From JBBDQZ01 sp040905705 (lineage in GTDB: Bacteria > Bacteroidota > Rhodothermia > Balneolales > Natronogracilivirgulaceae), in assembly GCA_040905705.1 (NCBI GenBank), contig JBBDQZ010000050.1, positions 36,442 through 100,441 on the forward strand: 64,000 nucleotides of DNA, written 5' to 3'. Position numbers and translations under genes: made by a program. Each line of letters opens with the position of its first letter. The stretch's first letter is position 1. Below are positions 35,415 to 43,863 of the stretch, piece after piece. Below the pieces are notes generated by a model. The model made no database searches. It was given only the letters and a program-made list of their open reading frames with translations, and was not told the origin of the DNA.

Positions 35415-37007
35415 TTATGAGTGGTTTTCCGTGGTTATTTTCTGTTGCTGGAGATAATAGGCCATACTTTCCATCAATGCCTGCCAGCTGGCTTCAATGA
35501 TGTTTTCTGAAACCCCAACGGTACCCCAGCTGGTACCGTTGTTTTGAGAGTCGATCAGTACCCGGACCCGTGCCCGTGTACCGTCTTTTTCATTCAGGAC
35601 ACGAACTTTGTAATCCGACAACTGCATCTGGTCCACTTCCGGATAAAACTTGCAGATCGCTTTTCGAAGAGCAGAGTCCAGGGCGTTGACCGGGCCGTTG
35701 CCGTCGGCAGCGGTGTGTTCTTCCTCGCCATTGACGAGCAGGCGGATGGTCGCCTCGGAGCGCAGCTCTCCCAGCTCGTTCTTTTCAATAATGACCCGGA
35801 AGCCTTTCAGTTCGAACAGATCCTGCCACTCCCCGGTAATCCTGCGGATCAGCAGGTCGAGCGATCCTTCGGCCGCCTCAAACTGGTACCCTTCGTTTTC
35901 CATTTTTTTCAGGGTCCGGACAATCTCGGGCACCTTGTCGCCACAGGCCTTCAGGTCGATACCCAGATCTTCAGCCTTGTAGTGGATATTGCTTTTGCCC
36001 GACAGATCAGAGACCAGCACCCGTCGTGTATTACCGATCAGCTCGGGGGCAATGTGTTCGTAGGTTGCCGGGTTTTTCATTACGGCACTGACGTGAATCC
36101 CGCCTTTATGTGCAAAGGCGCTTTTTCCTACAAACGCCTGATGGCTGAAGGGGGTCACATTCGCCACTTCACTTACATAATGGCCGAGGGCGGTCAGTGT
36201 TTCCATTTGGGATGATGTAATGCAGTCATAGTTCATTTTCAGCTGCAAATTGGGAATAACGGAACAGAAATTGACATTTCCACAGCGTTCCCCGTAGCCG
36301 TTAACAGTGCCCTGAACATGACGGCATCCGTGTTCGACAGCCGTCAGTGTATTGGCTACGGCCAGTTCCCCGTCGTTATGGGCGTGGATGCCGATGACCG
36401 CATCCGGGAAACGGGTGACGACCGTACTCACGATTTCAGCCACTTCGTGAGGGAGGCTCCCGCCGTTGGTGTCGCACAGAACCAGTACCGAAGCGCCGCC
36501 CCGGGCCGCATATTCCAGTGTTTTCAGTGCATACTCCGGGTTGTCCTTGTATCCGTCAAAAAAATGTTCAGCATCATAGATCACTTCCTTGTCGTGTGCG
36601 GCCATAAACGAGATTGACTGAAAGATCATATCCAGGTTTTCATGGTCGGATATGCCCAGCGCCTGGTGCACATGGAACAGCCAGGTTTTCCCAAAGATAC
36701 AAACCACAGACGTTCCGGCGTCGACGAGCGCCTGGATGTTGGCGTCACTTTCCGGCGTATTGCCGTATCGCATGGTACTGCCGAAAGCTACCAGTTTGGC
36801 ATGATCAAACGTATGTTCCCTGGCCATGGCAAAAAAATCCAGATCCTTTGGATTGGACCCGGGCCAGCCGCCTTCGATATAATCAAAACCTGTCTGGTCC
36901 AGGCGCCGGGCAATGCGCATCTTGTCCTCGGAGGAGAAGGAAATCCCCTCTCCCTGCGTGCCGTCGCGCAGCGTGGTATCAAACAGTGTTATCGTTCTAT
37001 CTTTCAT
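35415..37007 (-). CDS. cimA: Citramalate synthase
   Basis: CimA condenses pyruvate with acetyl-CoA to (R)-citramalate. This gives 2-oxobutyrate for isoleucine without threonine once LeuCD and LeuB act on it. The 530-residue protein shows the CimA-type N-terminus FDTTLRDGTQGEGISFSSED with GWPGSNPKD, IGIHAHNDGELAVANTL and GYGERCGNVNFCSVIPNL. It keeps a C-terminal LeuA-type dimerisation/regulatory domain (about residues 400-520). It ends 2 nt before leuA begins. No ilvA is present in the window, which fits a citramalate route but does not prove it. Confidence 0.92.
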   Translation of the reverse strand: MKDRTITLFDTTLRDGTQGEGISFSSEDKMRIARRLDQTGFDYIEGGWPGSNPKDLDFFAMAREHTFDHAKLVAFGSTMRYGNTPESDANIQALVDAGTSVVCIFGKTWLFHVHQALGISDHENLDMIFQSISFMAAHDKEVIYDAEHFFDGYKDNPEYALKTLEYAARGGASVLVLCDTNGGSLPHEVAEIVSTVVTRFPDAVIGIHAHNDGELAVANTLTAVEHGCRHVQGTVNGYGERCGNVNFCSVIPNLQLKMNYDCITSSQMETLTALGHYVSEVANVTPFSHQAFVGKSAFAHKGGIHVSAVMKNPATYEHIAPELIGNTRRVLVSDLSGKSNIHYKAEDLGIDLKACGDKVPEIVRTLKKMENEGYQFEAAEGSLDLLIRRITGEWQDLFELKGFRVIIEKNELGELRSEATIRLLVNGEEEHTAADGNGPVNALDSALRKAICKFYPEVDQMQLSDYKVRVLNEKDGTRARVRVLIDSQNNGTSWGTVGVSENIIEASWQALMESMAYYLQQQKITTENHS

Positions 37008-37074
37008 GAATCTGTCAATCTAAATTCATCCTGAATTCATCGTGCAATCTATATTCAACGCGCATTGATCCGGA

Positions 37075-38064
37075 TCATTTTTTGATCCAGCTCATCATGT
37101 CGCGTAATTCACTACCGATCTTTTCAATGGGAAGCCGGTCGTGTTTTCTTCTCAACGCTTCAAGTGAAGGGCGTCCGGCTTTGTTTTCAAGGATCCATTC
37201 GCGGGCAAAGTTGCCATTTTGAACGTTGGCAAGCAATTCTTCCATCCGTTTGCGGGCACCGGCGTCGATCACTTTTGGGCCTGACGTCATGCCTCCATAT
37301 TCTGCCGTATCGCTCACCGAATAGTACATGCCGGCAATGCCACCTTCATAGAGAAGATCAACAATCAGTTTCATTTCGTGCAAACACTCAAAATAAGCAA
37401 TTTCCGGTTTATAACCAGCCTTCACCAACACATCGAAACCGGTATTGATCAATTCGACGACCCCGCCACACAATACAGCCTGTTCGCCAAACAGATCGGT
37501 CTCGGTCTCTTCTTCAAAAGTGGTTTCAATGACACCGGCACGTGTTCCTCCGATGCCTTTGGCGTAGGCCAGCGCGAGCTCACGGATATTGCCGTCGGGA
37601 TCCTGGTGAATAGCAAACAGACAAGGTACGCCGGCACCATCCGAGTAGACACGGCGTACCAGGTGTCCCGGCCCTTTCGGGGCGACCATGAATACGCCGA
37701 TGTTTTCAGGTGGAACGATCTGACTGAAGTGAATATTGAATCCGTGTGCAAAAGCCAGGATGTTTCCGGGTTTCAGGTTCGGTTTGATGTCCGCTTCATA
37801 GGTTTCTTTCTGTTTTTCATCAGGGAGCAGAACCATCACCACATCCGCTTTTCGTGCTGCTTCGGCGGTTTCGAAAACTTTCAGTCCGTCTGATTCAGCC
37901 TTTTTCCAGGATTTGCTCTGTTTGCGAAGTCCCACGATCACCGATACCCCGCTTTCATGAAGGTTGAGTGCATGGGCGTGCCCCTGGCTTCCATAACCCA
38001 GAACAGCAACGGTTTTGTTTTTCAGAACGGCGAGATCGGCGTCTTTGTCATAATAAAGTTTCAT
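37075..38064 (-). CDS. ilvC: Ketol-acid reductoisomerase
   Basis: IlvC isomerises and reduces 2-acetolactate or acetohydroxybutyrate with NADPH and Mg, the second common step to valine, leucine and isoleucine. The 329-residue class I protein has AVLGYGSQGHAHALNLHESG and LRKQSKSWKKA, whose basic and Ser residues suggest NADPH. PKGPGHLVRRVY, the metal-binding DLFGEQAVLCGG and CLHEMKLIVDLLYEGG follow. It sits 92 bases after ilvN. Confidence 0.97.
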   Translation of the reverse strand: MKLYYDKDADLAVLKNKTVAVLGYGSQGHAHALNLHESGVSVIVGLRKQSKSWKKAESDGLKVFETAEAARKADVVMVLLPDEKQKETYEADIKPNLKPGNILAFAHGFNIHFSQIVPPENIGVFMVAPKGPGHLVRRVYSDGAGVPCLFAIHQDPDGNIRELALAYAKGIGGTRAGVIETTFEEETETDLFGEQAVLCGGVVELINTGFDVLVKAGYKPEIAYFECLHEMKLIVDLLYEGGIAGMYYSVSDTAEYGGMTSGPKVIDAGARKRMEELLANVQNGNFAREWILENKAGRPSLEALRRKHDRLPIEKIGSELRDMMSWIKK

Positions 38065-38156
38065 TGGTATAGGATATGCTTAATGAGTTATAAATGGTTG
38101 GTTTTATATAGTGATAAAAGGTAGTGTTTCTATGGAAAGATAAGAAAAAAAACAGG

Positions 38157-38693
38157 TCAGTCTTTGGGCTGGTACTCCCGTTTCATGGCCACGGTACCGG
38201 TTCGGGCGATCTGACGAAGTCCGAACGGTTCAAACATACCGATGGCGGCATCCACTTTGTCTTTACGGCCGGTGATCTCGATGGTCAGGCTTTCCTGGCT
38301 GATGTCGATTACCTTTGCCCGGAAGACATTGGCCACCTGGATGATCTCGGTCTGTTTTTCCTTGGAGGAGACCACTTTGACCAACGCAAGTTCCCGTTCA
38401 ACATGTGGTGTGAAGGTGAGATCCTGAACGCTGATAACATCCACCAGTTTGTCCAGTTGAAGTGTAATCTGGTCTATAATTCGTTCATCACCATGGGTGG
38501 TGATCGTACAACTGGCCATTTTGTCTTCTTCGGCTTCACCGATGCTGATGCTATCGATATTGAATCCGCGGCCGGTGAACAGTCCGGCTATGCGGGCCAG
38601 GGCATTGAAATTGTGGTTCACCTTCATCGAGATGGTGTGTTTCCTGCCTTTTTTTGAGCCTTCGGGCATGGTCGTATATTTAATAACGGGCAT
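38157..38693 (-). CDS. ilvN: Acetolactate synthase regulatory subunit
   Basis: IlvN is the small subunit that activates IlvB and confers valine feedback. The protein has an N-terminal ACT domain (KHTISMKVNHNFNALARIAGLFTGRGFNIDSISIG) and a C-terminal ACT-like part (REIDI-type RELALVKV and IDAAIGMFEPFGLRQIARTG). Two in-frame ATGs are possible: 38693 (178 residues) and 38669 (170 residues). A perfect 24-nt tandem duplication copied the start codon with its upstream context. The downstream ATG, which reads MPEGSKKGRK, is probably ancestral. A terminator-like hairpin lies between ilvB and this gene. Confidence 0.92.
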   Translation of the reverse strand: MPVIKYTTMPEGSKKGRKHTISMKVNHNFNALARIAGLFTGRGFNIDSISIGEAEEDKMASCTITTHGDERIIDQITLQLDKLVDVISVQDLTFTPHVERELALVKVVSSKEKQTEIIQVANVFRAKVIDISQESLTIEITGRKDKVDAAIGMFEPFGLRQIARTGTVAMKREYQPKD

Positions 38694-38710
38694 GGTCGTA
38701 TATTTAATAA
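38663..38710. repeat. Perfect 24-nt tandem duplication over the ilvN start
   Basis: Two identical 24-nt units occupy 38663-38686 and 38687-38710. Each contains an ATG on the minus strand preceded by TTATTAAATATACGACC. The unit length is a multiple of three, so both ATGs are in frame with ilvN. Confidence 0.95.
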
Positions 38711-38788
38711 ATTGTGTTCTTGGTTTGGTTAAGGTTCAAGAGATCCGGTTCCGGCGGGAACGACCCGATCGGTATGGCCCGAAAGCAA

Positions 38789-38828
38789 AAACCGGATCAT
38801 GCAAGTTACTGAAAGCATGATCCGGTTT
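38789..38828 (-). terminator. Terminator-like hairpin between ilvB and ilvN
   Basis: A perfect 14-bp stem (AAACCGGATCATGC with GCATGATCCGGTTT) closes a 12-nt loop. On the minus strand it is followed by TTTTGCTTT. It begins 12 nt after the ilvB stop, so it could end or reduce transcription into ilvN. Confidence 0.6.
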
Positions 38829-38840
38829 CGAGTTTGGGTG

Positions 38841-40685
38841 TCATTTTTTAGGTTGGACCGGGTAGGGGGTGTCTATCACTTCATCGACCGCTGTTCCCGG
38901 CGCAACCATGGGATACACGCATTCCTCCTTGGAAACCCAGACATCCATGACGACCGGACGATCCTTGATAGCATGTGCTTTTTCAAGCACATCGCGGAGC
39001 TCATCGGGGGTTTTGGCCCTCATTCCAACCGCTCCGTACGCTTCGGCCATTTTGACAAAGTCGGGGTTGCTTTCATCCAGGAAAGAGTGGGAATAGCGTC
39101 CTCCATAAAACATTTCCTGCCATTGCCGTACCATTCCGAGGTATCCGTTATTCATAATGGCGATTTTAACCGGGATGTTATAGGCTACCACAGTAGCCAG
39201 TTCCCAGGAAGTCATCTGAAATCCGCCATCACCGGTTATACACCAGACCTCACGGTCGGGCCGGGCTATAGCTGCACCCATGGATGCAGGAAAACCGAAT
39301 CCCATGGTTCCGAGTCCGCCCGACGAAAGCCAGGATTTGGGTTGATTGAATTGGTAATACTGTGCCGCCCACATCTGGTGCTGCCCGACATCTGTAGCGA
39401 CGATCGCCTCGCCCTTGGTTACCCGGGAGATCTCCTGGATCATGTATTGGGGGGCGATCTCGTTGTTGCGGGGCTCATAGCGCAGAGGGTGCTCTTCGCG
39501 CCATGTATCGATCGTATCCAGCCATTCGGAAGTATCTATTTTCCCGGACATTTTAATCAGTTCTTTGAGTATCGGTTTTACATGCCCGATTACGGGTACT
39601 TCCACATGTATATTTTTGTTGATACACGAGGGATCGATATCAATGTGAATTTTCCGGGAATGTGGTGAGAAAGCATTTACACGTCCTGTGACCCGATCGT
39701 CAAACCGGGCTCCGACCGCAATCAGAAGATCGCATTTCTGAATGGCCATGTTGGCGTACCATGTGCCGTGCATTCCCAGCATGCCGACCGAGAGCGGATC
39801 GCTTTCCGGGAAAGCACCGAGCCCCATAAGCGTCGTGGTTACCGGGATATTACATTTGTGAGCCAGTTCGGCCACTTCTTTGTGAGCATCTCCCATAATG
39901 GCGCCGCCACCGACATAGAGTAACGGCTTGCGGGCAACACTGATGAGTTCGGCTGCCTTGCGGATCGACTCGGGATCCCCCTTTACTTGTGGTTGATACC
40001 CTCGCATATATTTTTGAGGTGCTTTCTTCGTATACATCGCTTTGGTAAAGAGCATGTCTTTGGGCAGATCGACCAGTACCGGCCCGGGACGTCCGGATGA
40101 AGCAATATAAAAGGCGTCACGGATCGCATCAGCCAGATCATTCACGTCCTTTACCAGAAAACTGTGCTTGGTGATCGGACGCGTGATTCCGATGATGTCC
40201 GCCTCCTGGAAAGCGTCGTTTCCGATAAGTGTGGAGGGTACCTGGCCGGTTAACACAACCATCGGGATGGAATCCATCATGGCGGTGGTAATGCCGGTGA
40301 CCGTATTGGTGGCGCCGGGCCCGGACGTTGCCAGAATGACCCCGGGTTTGCCGGTGGCTCTTGCATAGCCATCGGCCGCATGCGTGCCGCCCTGTTCATG
40401 ACGAACCAAAATGTGTCGCAGCTCAGGGGTATTGAACAGCGTATCATACACACCCAGAACCACACCTCCGGGATATCCGAAAATGGTGTCGACACCCTGG
40501 TCCAGCAGCGATTGAATCAGGATTTCTCCTCCATTCAATTCTTTTGCAACCGGCTGATTGCGGTTCTGCTTGCCTGTCCGCCCATTGGTTTTTAAGTTTT
40601 TGGGTGTCTTTGATTCAGTTGTTGAAGTAGTTGTTCTGGACTGTTTCATAGTTGTTGACGTCATCAGGTTTTGGGTGATCACCAT
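38841..40685 (-). CDS. ilvB: Acetolactate synthase catalytic subunit
   Basis: IlvB is the ThDP enzyme that makes 2-acetolactate and 2-aceto-2-hydroxybutyrate, the first common step of branched-chain synthesis. From ATG 40685 it has 614 residues. The core starts near residue 50 with GGEILIQSLLDQGVDTIFGYPGG. It has the catalytic Glu in VRHEQGGTHAADGYARATG and the ThDP motif GDGGFQMTSWELATV ending at NNGYLGMVRQW. The first 50 residues are a hydrophilic Thr, Ser, Lys and Asn-rich extension. Later ATGs at 40664 and 40649 are alternative starts. The upstream leader at 40785-40973 and its alternating complementary segments suggest attenuation control. Confidence 0.94.
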   Translation of the reverse strand: MVITQNLMTSTTMKQSRTTTSTTESKTPKNLKTNGRTGKQNRNQPVAKELNGGEILIQSLLDQGVDTIFGYPGGVVLGVYDTLFNTPELRHILVRHEQGGTHAADGYARATGKPGVILATSGPGATNTVTGITTAMMDSIPMVVLTGQVPSTLIGNDAFQEADIIGITRPITKHSFLVKDVNDLADAIRDAFYIASSGRPGPVLVDLPKDMLFTKAMYTKKAPQKYMRGYQPQVKGDPESIRKAAELISVARKPLLYVGGGAIMGDAHKEVAELAHKCNIPVTTTLMGLGAFPESDPLSVGMLGMHGTWYANMAIQKCDLLIAVGARFDDRVTGRVNAFSPHSRKIHIDIDPSCINKNIHVEVPVIGHVKPILKELIKMSGKIDTSEWLDTIDTWREEHPLRYEPRNNEIAPQYMIQEISRVTKGEAIVATDVGQHQMWAAQYYQFNQPKSWLSSGGLGTMGFGFPASMGAAIARPDREVWCITGDGGFQMTSWELATVVAYNIPVKIAIMNNGYLGMVRQWQEMFYGGRYSHSFLDESNPDFVKMAEAYGAVGMRAKTPDELRDVLEKAHAIKDRPVVMDVWVSKEECVYPMVAPGTAVDEVIDTPYPVQPKK

Positions 40686-40700
40686 CAAGCTTTGGGTGTT

Positions 40701-40810
40701 CCTCTTTTCCTGAGGTCATTCCCTAATGTCCAAATTCAGCGTAAAACGTAAAAGGCGGGCTTAAGGTTGACCTCTGGCAGAGAGTTATTTAATGCCGATT
40801 AGTAGGTCAA
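40701..40810 (-). promoter_or_regulatory. Alternating complementary segments before ilvB
   Basis: Four minus-strand segments can pair alternately. Segment 1 is TTGACCT, inside the leader codons (40804-40810). Segment 2 is AGAGGTCAA, just after the leader stop (about 40767-40775). Segment 3 is TGACCTC (40712-40718). Segment 4 is GAGG, in the purine-rich stretch before ilvB (40701-40704). Pairings 1:2 and 2:3 (7 bp each) exclude each other, and 3:4 could mask the ribosome binding region. No intrinsic terminator is evident, so control might be translational. Confidence 0.45.
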
Positions 40811-40973
40811 TAATTAGTAGGATCGATACGCCGATCAGTAATATTCTATCCACAGAGGAAAGATCCCCGGTTACAGCTGAGAGCGAATTCACCGGCACAA
40901 TCCCGCTACCCGGTACGCTATAACCGAAATACGGAAGTGCAAAAACAATGGATTGTGGTTGACTCGCTGTCAT
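40785..40973 (-). CDS. Candidate branched-chain leader peptide of ilvB operon
   Basis: This 62-codon ORF ends 99 nt before the ilvB start. Its last 20 residues, RILLIGVSILLIIDLLIGIK, contain 14 Ile, Leu or Val. The Leu codons in the final run are paired CTA codons, a choice also seen at control sites of known leu leaders. It lies downstream of a good promoter (41016-41045). An internal GTG just before this stretch could start a shorter leader. A small membrane protein is the main alternative, because the same stretch would also make a transmembrane helix. I know of no homologue. Confidence 0.5.
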   Translation of the reverse strand: MTASQPQSIVFALPYFGYSVPGSGIVPVNSLSAVTGDLSSVDRILLIGVSILLIIDLLIGIK

Positions 40974-41015
40974 CTACGATGTTATGATATCTTTATATAC
41001 ATTTCTGTGAAGTTA

Positions 41016-41045
41016 CAAACTTAATGTTTTTAACCGATTTGTCAA
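41016..41045 (-). promoter_or_regulatory. Promoter of the ilvB operon leader
   Basis: On the minus strand TTGACA (41045-41040) is followed after 16 nt by TAAGTTTG (41023-41016), which fits the TAnnTTTG -7 consensus. The transcript would start near 41010, about 37 nt before the leader ATG. Confidence 0.6.
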
Positions 41046-41176
41046 CAATTTTATTTTAATTACGAAAAAAAATCTGTAAAACCGGAGGGTAGGTGAATTT
41101 AATTCATTAGAATATACAGCTTTGGTAATTTAAAAACTTCAATAAATTATGGTTTTATCCATAAATAATTGTACAT

Positions 41177-41347
41177 ATGAAAGCGCTTTTTGAATTATTA
41201 TTACTGTTATTTATATGTGGTAAAAAAGATCATGAATCGATCTGGTTCGACTCCATCATCCAACAACCATATCATAATCATCCAGAAATCACATCAAGTT
41301 ATCCAAAAGCCACATCAAGTTATTGTCAAGGGTATTGTAAGCACTGA
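41177..41347 (+). CDS. Candidate leader ORF upstream of ilvD
   Basis: The 56-codon ORF begins MKALFELLLLLFIC, with five consecutive Leu codons at positions 7-11, and ends about 200 nt before ilvD. In another frame from ATG 41232 a 50-codon ORF has four consecutive Ile codons (HIIIIQK) and later VI, VIV and IV. Either might be a regulatory leader peptide. The region is AT-rich and partly made of 21-nt repeats, so chance runs are possible. I see no terminator after it. Confidence 0.3.
   Translation: MKALFELLLLLFICGKKDHESIWFDSIIQQPYHNHPEITSSYPKATSSYCQGYCKH
41258..41321. repeat. Degenerate 21-nt tandem repeats upstream of ilvD
   Basis: Units at 41280-41300 and 41301-41321 match at most positions (ATCCAGAAATCACATCAAGTT against ATCCAAAAGCCACATCAAGTT when aligned). 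A weaker unit precedes them at 41258. The period of 21 keeps several reading frames open. Confidence 0.65.
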
Positions 41348-41544
41348 TGACCAAAATGCTGATATGGAGGGTTCGGGCGGATAAGTTTCGTGTTGCACTT
41401 CAAAGTTGATACTAAGGTCCATACAAATTCGTGTTGTGAAAAAGGTATTAAAATAGTAGCATATCCGACATTCCAAATATTTATTATGAGGGTTGGCCCA
41501 TTGGCACGGTCGATCCTCTTTTATTCACAACTATTATTTTGGTT

Positions 41545-43218
41545 ATGGCTTTAAATAAATACAGCAGCAGGCTTACACAGGTTCGTTCGCAGGTGGGATC
41601 GCAGGCCATGCTCTATGCGACGGGCCTTAAAAGCGAAGATTTTGATAAAGCACAGATCGGTATTGCTTCCATGGGCTGGGATGGCAATCCGTGCAATATG
41701 CATCTCAACGAACTCGCCGGCCTGGTCAGAAAAGGAGTGTTTGACGAGTCCATGATTGGTTATGTTTTTCATACGATTGGTGTCAGTGACGGTATTTCCA
41801 TGGGAACTTCCGGGATGAAATATTCATTACAATCGCGTGATATCATAGCCGACTCCATTGAGACGGTCGTCAGTGCCCAGTGGTATGACGGGGTGATCGC
41901 CCTGCCGGGATGCGACAAGAACATGCCGGGATCGGTTATCGCCATGGCCCGCCTTAATCGCCCTGCCATCATGGTATATGGAGGAACAATCCGGCCGGGC
42001 TTTTTCCAAAACAACAAACTCGACGTGGTTTCCGCTTTCGAAGCATGGGGACAGTATGTCACCCGGAAAATCGATGAGGAGGGGCTCGACAACGTGTTGA
42101 AGCACGCTTGTCCGGGTGCCGGTGCTTGCGGCGGAATGTACACCGCCAATACAATGGCTTCGGCTATTGAAACCCTTGGATTGAGTTTGCCGTACAGTTC
42201 TTCTTCTCCGGCCACTTCCGATGACAAACGGGAGGAGTGCGTACGGGCGGGCGCCGCCATGAAGCGGTTGCTGGAAGATGATATTACTCCGGACAAAATT
42301 CTCACCCGGAAGTCTTTTGAAAACGCCATCACCATGGTGATTGCCCTTGGCGGATCCACGAATGCCGTCCTGCACCTGCTTGCTATGGCCCACGCCGCCG
42401 ATGTAGCCCTGACAATCGATGATTTTCAGGCCATCTCGGACAAAACCCCCTTTTTGGCCGATCTTAAACCCAGCGGGAAGTATGTGATGGAGGATCTCAA
42501 CGAAGTCGGGGGGGTACCGGCCGTGCAGAAACTGCTTCTGCAGGAAGGATTTCTGTACGGGGATTGCCTGACCGTGACGGGCAGGACGCTGGAGGAAAAT
42601 GTCGAGAACCTGCCCGGTTTGGCGGCCGGCCAGACTATCATTGCCCCGGTTTCCAACCCTGTCAAGAAAACCGGACACTTGTCCATATTATACGGGAATC
42701 TTGCTGAAGAGGGGGCGGTAGCTAAAATCACCGGGAAGGAGGGAACCGATTTTACCGGGACCGCCCGGGTGTTTGATTCGGAAGAGGATTGCCTTCAGGG
42801 GATTAATGACGGGAAAGTAATAGCCGGCGATGTGGTCATCATACGGTATGAGGGTCCCAAAGGCGGGCCTGGTATGCGTGAAATGCTTTCGGTTACCTCG
42901 GCCATTATGGGAGCCGGGCTTGGCAATGAGATTGCGCTGATTACCGACGGAAGATTTTCCGGTGGCACACACGGATTTGTGGTCGGACACATTACGCCTG
43001 AAGCCCAGGAGGGAGGATTGTTGGCCCTGGTCCGTGACGGTGATCGTGTTACCATCGATGCGGCTGACAACCGTCTTGAAGTGGATCTGGATCAAGCGGA
43101 AATAACTCGACGCAGAAAAAACTGGAAAGCCCCGGCCTACAAAGCACAAAAGGGAACGTTGCTGAAATATCTCCGGAATGTCTCCTCGGCCTCTCTGGGA
43201 TGCGTTACGGACGGATAA
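41545..43218 (+). CDS. ilvD: Dihydroxy-acid dehydratase
   Basis: IlvD dehydrates 2,3-dihydroxy-isovalerate and -methylvalerate to the 2-oxo acids of valine and isoleucine, using an Fe-S cluster. The 557-residue protein has the cluster Cys regions GWDGNPCNMH, PGCDKNMPGS and GACGGMYTANTM. It also has ALGGSTNAVLHLLAMAH and the C-terminal TDGRFSGGTHGFVVGHI. The true start is ATG 41545 (MALNKYSSRL). A TTG two codons earlier is less likely. It is transcribed away from the ilvB operon across a region of about 860 bases with leader candidates on both strands. Confidence 0.97.
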   Translation: MALNKYSSRLTQVRSQVGSQAMLYATGLKSEDFDKAQIGIASMGWDGNPCNMHLNELAGLVRKGVFDESMIGYVFHTIGVSDGISMGTSGMKYSLQSRDIIADSIETVVSAQWYDGVIALPGCDKNMPGSVIAMARLNRPAIMVYGGTIRPGFFQNNKLDVVSAFEAWGQYVTRKIDEEGLDNVLKHACPGAGACGGMYTANTMASAIETLGLSLPYSSSSPATSDDKREECVRAGAAMKRLLEDDITPDKILTRKSFENAITMVIALGGSTNAVLHLLAMAHAADVALTIDDFQAISDKTPFLADLKPSGKYVMEDLNEVGGVPAVQKLLLQEGFLYGDCLTVTGRTLEENVENLPGLAAGQTIIAPVSNPVKKTGHLSILYGNLAEEGAVAKITGKEGTDFTGTARVFDSEEDCLQGINDGKVIAGDVVIIRYEGPKGGPGMREMLSVTSAIMGAGLGNEIALITDGRFSGGTHGFVVGHITPEAQEGGLLALVRDGDRVTIDAADNRLEVDLDQAEITRRRKNWKAPAYKAQKGTLLKYLRNVSSASLGCVTDG

Positions 43219-43230
43219 CCTGGCCGGCTA

Positions 43231-43746
43231 CTACTCGAACTTTTTGATCTCGTTGCGGTAATCATCCTCGGAGAGGAGCCCCTGTTGCCAGAGTCCGACC
43301 AGTTCATTTTTCTTGTCAAGGGTTCCGGACGGATGGGGCGGCGCCGTTTCTACGGCATCCTGGCGCATGGCGGATCTCTTTCGCTCCGATTCCGCGGCCT
43401 GTTCGATAATTCCGGCGATCGGGTCGGGATCCGCAATACCCCGGAGTACTGAAATTCCATGATCATGATAAACAAGGATGTCTCCGAGTCCGAATTTCTT
43501 TTGTATCGGGTGGATTGCCGTGTCGCAGGATGTAATGTTCAGCAGGGGGATTTTGGTTTGAATGGCTCCGTCCCGGAGACGAATATCCGAATCAGTGATC
43601 AGGTAACGTATGTTTTTCCACTTCCTTCGGAAATGACGGATGACCAATATCCCGGCTCCCAGCACCGGTATCAACAGCGCCCCGATCACATACGGGATCA
43701 GATAGATCCGCCAGTCGGGCCTCAGTTCATACGATTTGTTGTTCAT
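43231..43746 (-). CDS. PH-domain membrane protein with C-terminal SHOCT motif
   Basis: The 171-residue protein has one or two hydrophobic segments (about residues 15-38, YLIPYVIGALLIPVLGAG). A bacterial PH-like domain follows (YLITDSDIRLRDGAIQTKIPLLNITSCD), as in YdbS/YdbT proteins. The C-terminus NELVGLWQQGLLSEDDYRNE matches a SHOCT oligomerisation motif. These proteins are usually membrane-linked and of unknown role. It is convergent with ilvD, with 12 nt between the stops. The codon use is normal for this window. Confidence 0.8.
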   Translation of the reverse strand: MNNKSYELRPDWRIYLIPYVIGALLIPVLGAGILVIRHFRRKWKNIRYLITDSDIRLRDGAIQTKIPLLNITSCDTAIHPIQKKFGLGDILVYHDHGISVLRGIADPDPIAGIIEQAAESERKRSAMRQDAVETAPPHPSGTLDKKNELVGLWQQGLLSEDDYRNEIKKFE

Positions 43747-43863
43747 GGCGAAAATGTATTTATCGAAGAAACCTCAATCTGCAAACGAACCCAAAAAACC
43801 GGCATAAATAAAAGCTTTATCTGTGGTTGAAAGATAGATTTTTTCGTAACTTATACAACTACG

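Noticed and set aside
41487..41555. Short Leu-rich ORF overlapping the ilvD start (MRVGPLARSILFYSQ...)
   Set aside because: It is less rich in branched-chain residues than the upstream candidates, overlaps ilvD and has no associated terminator.
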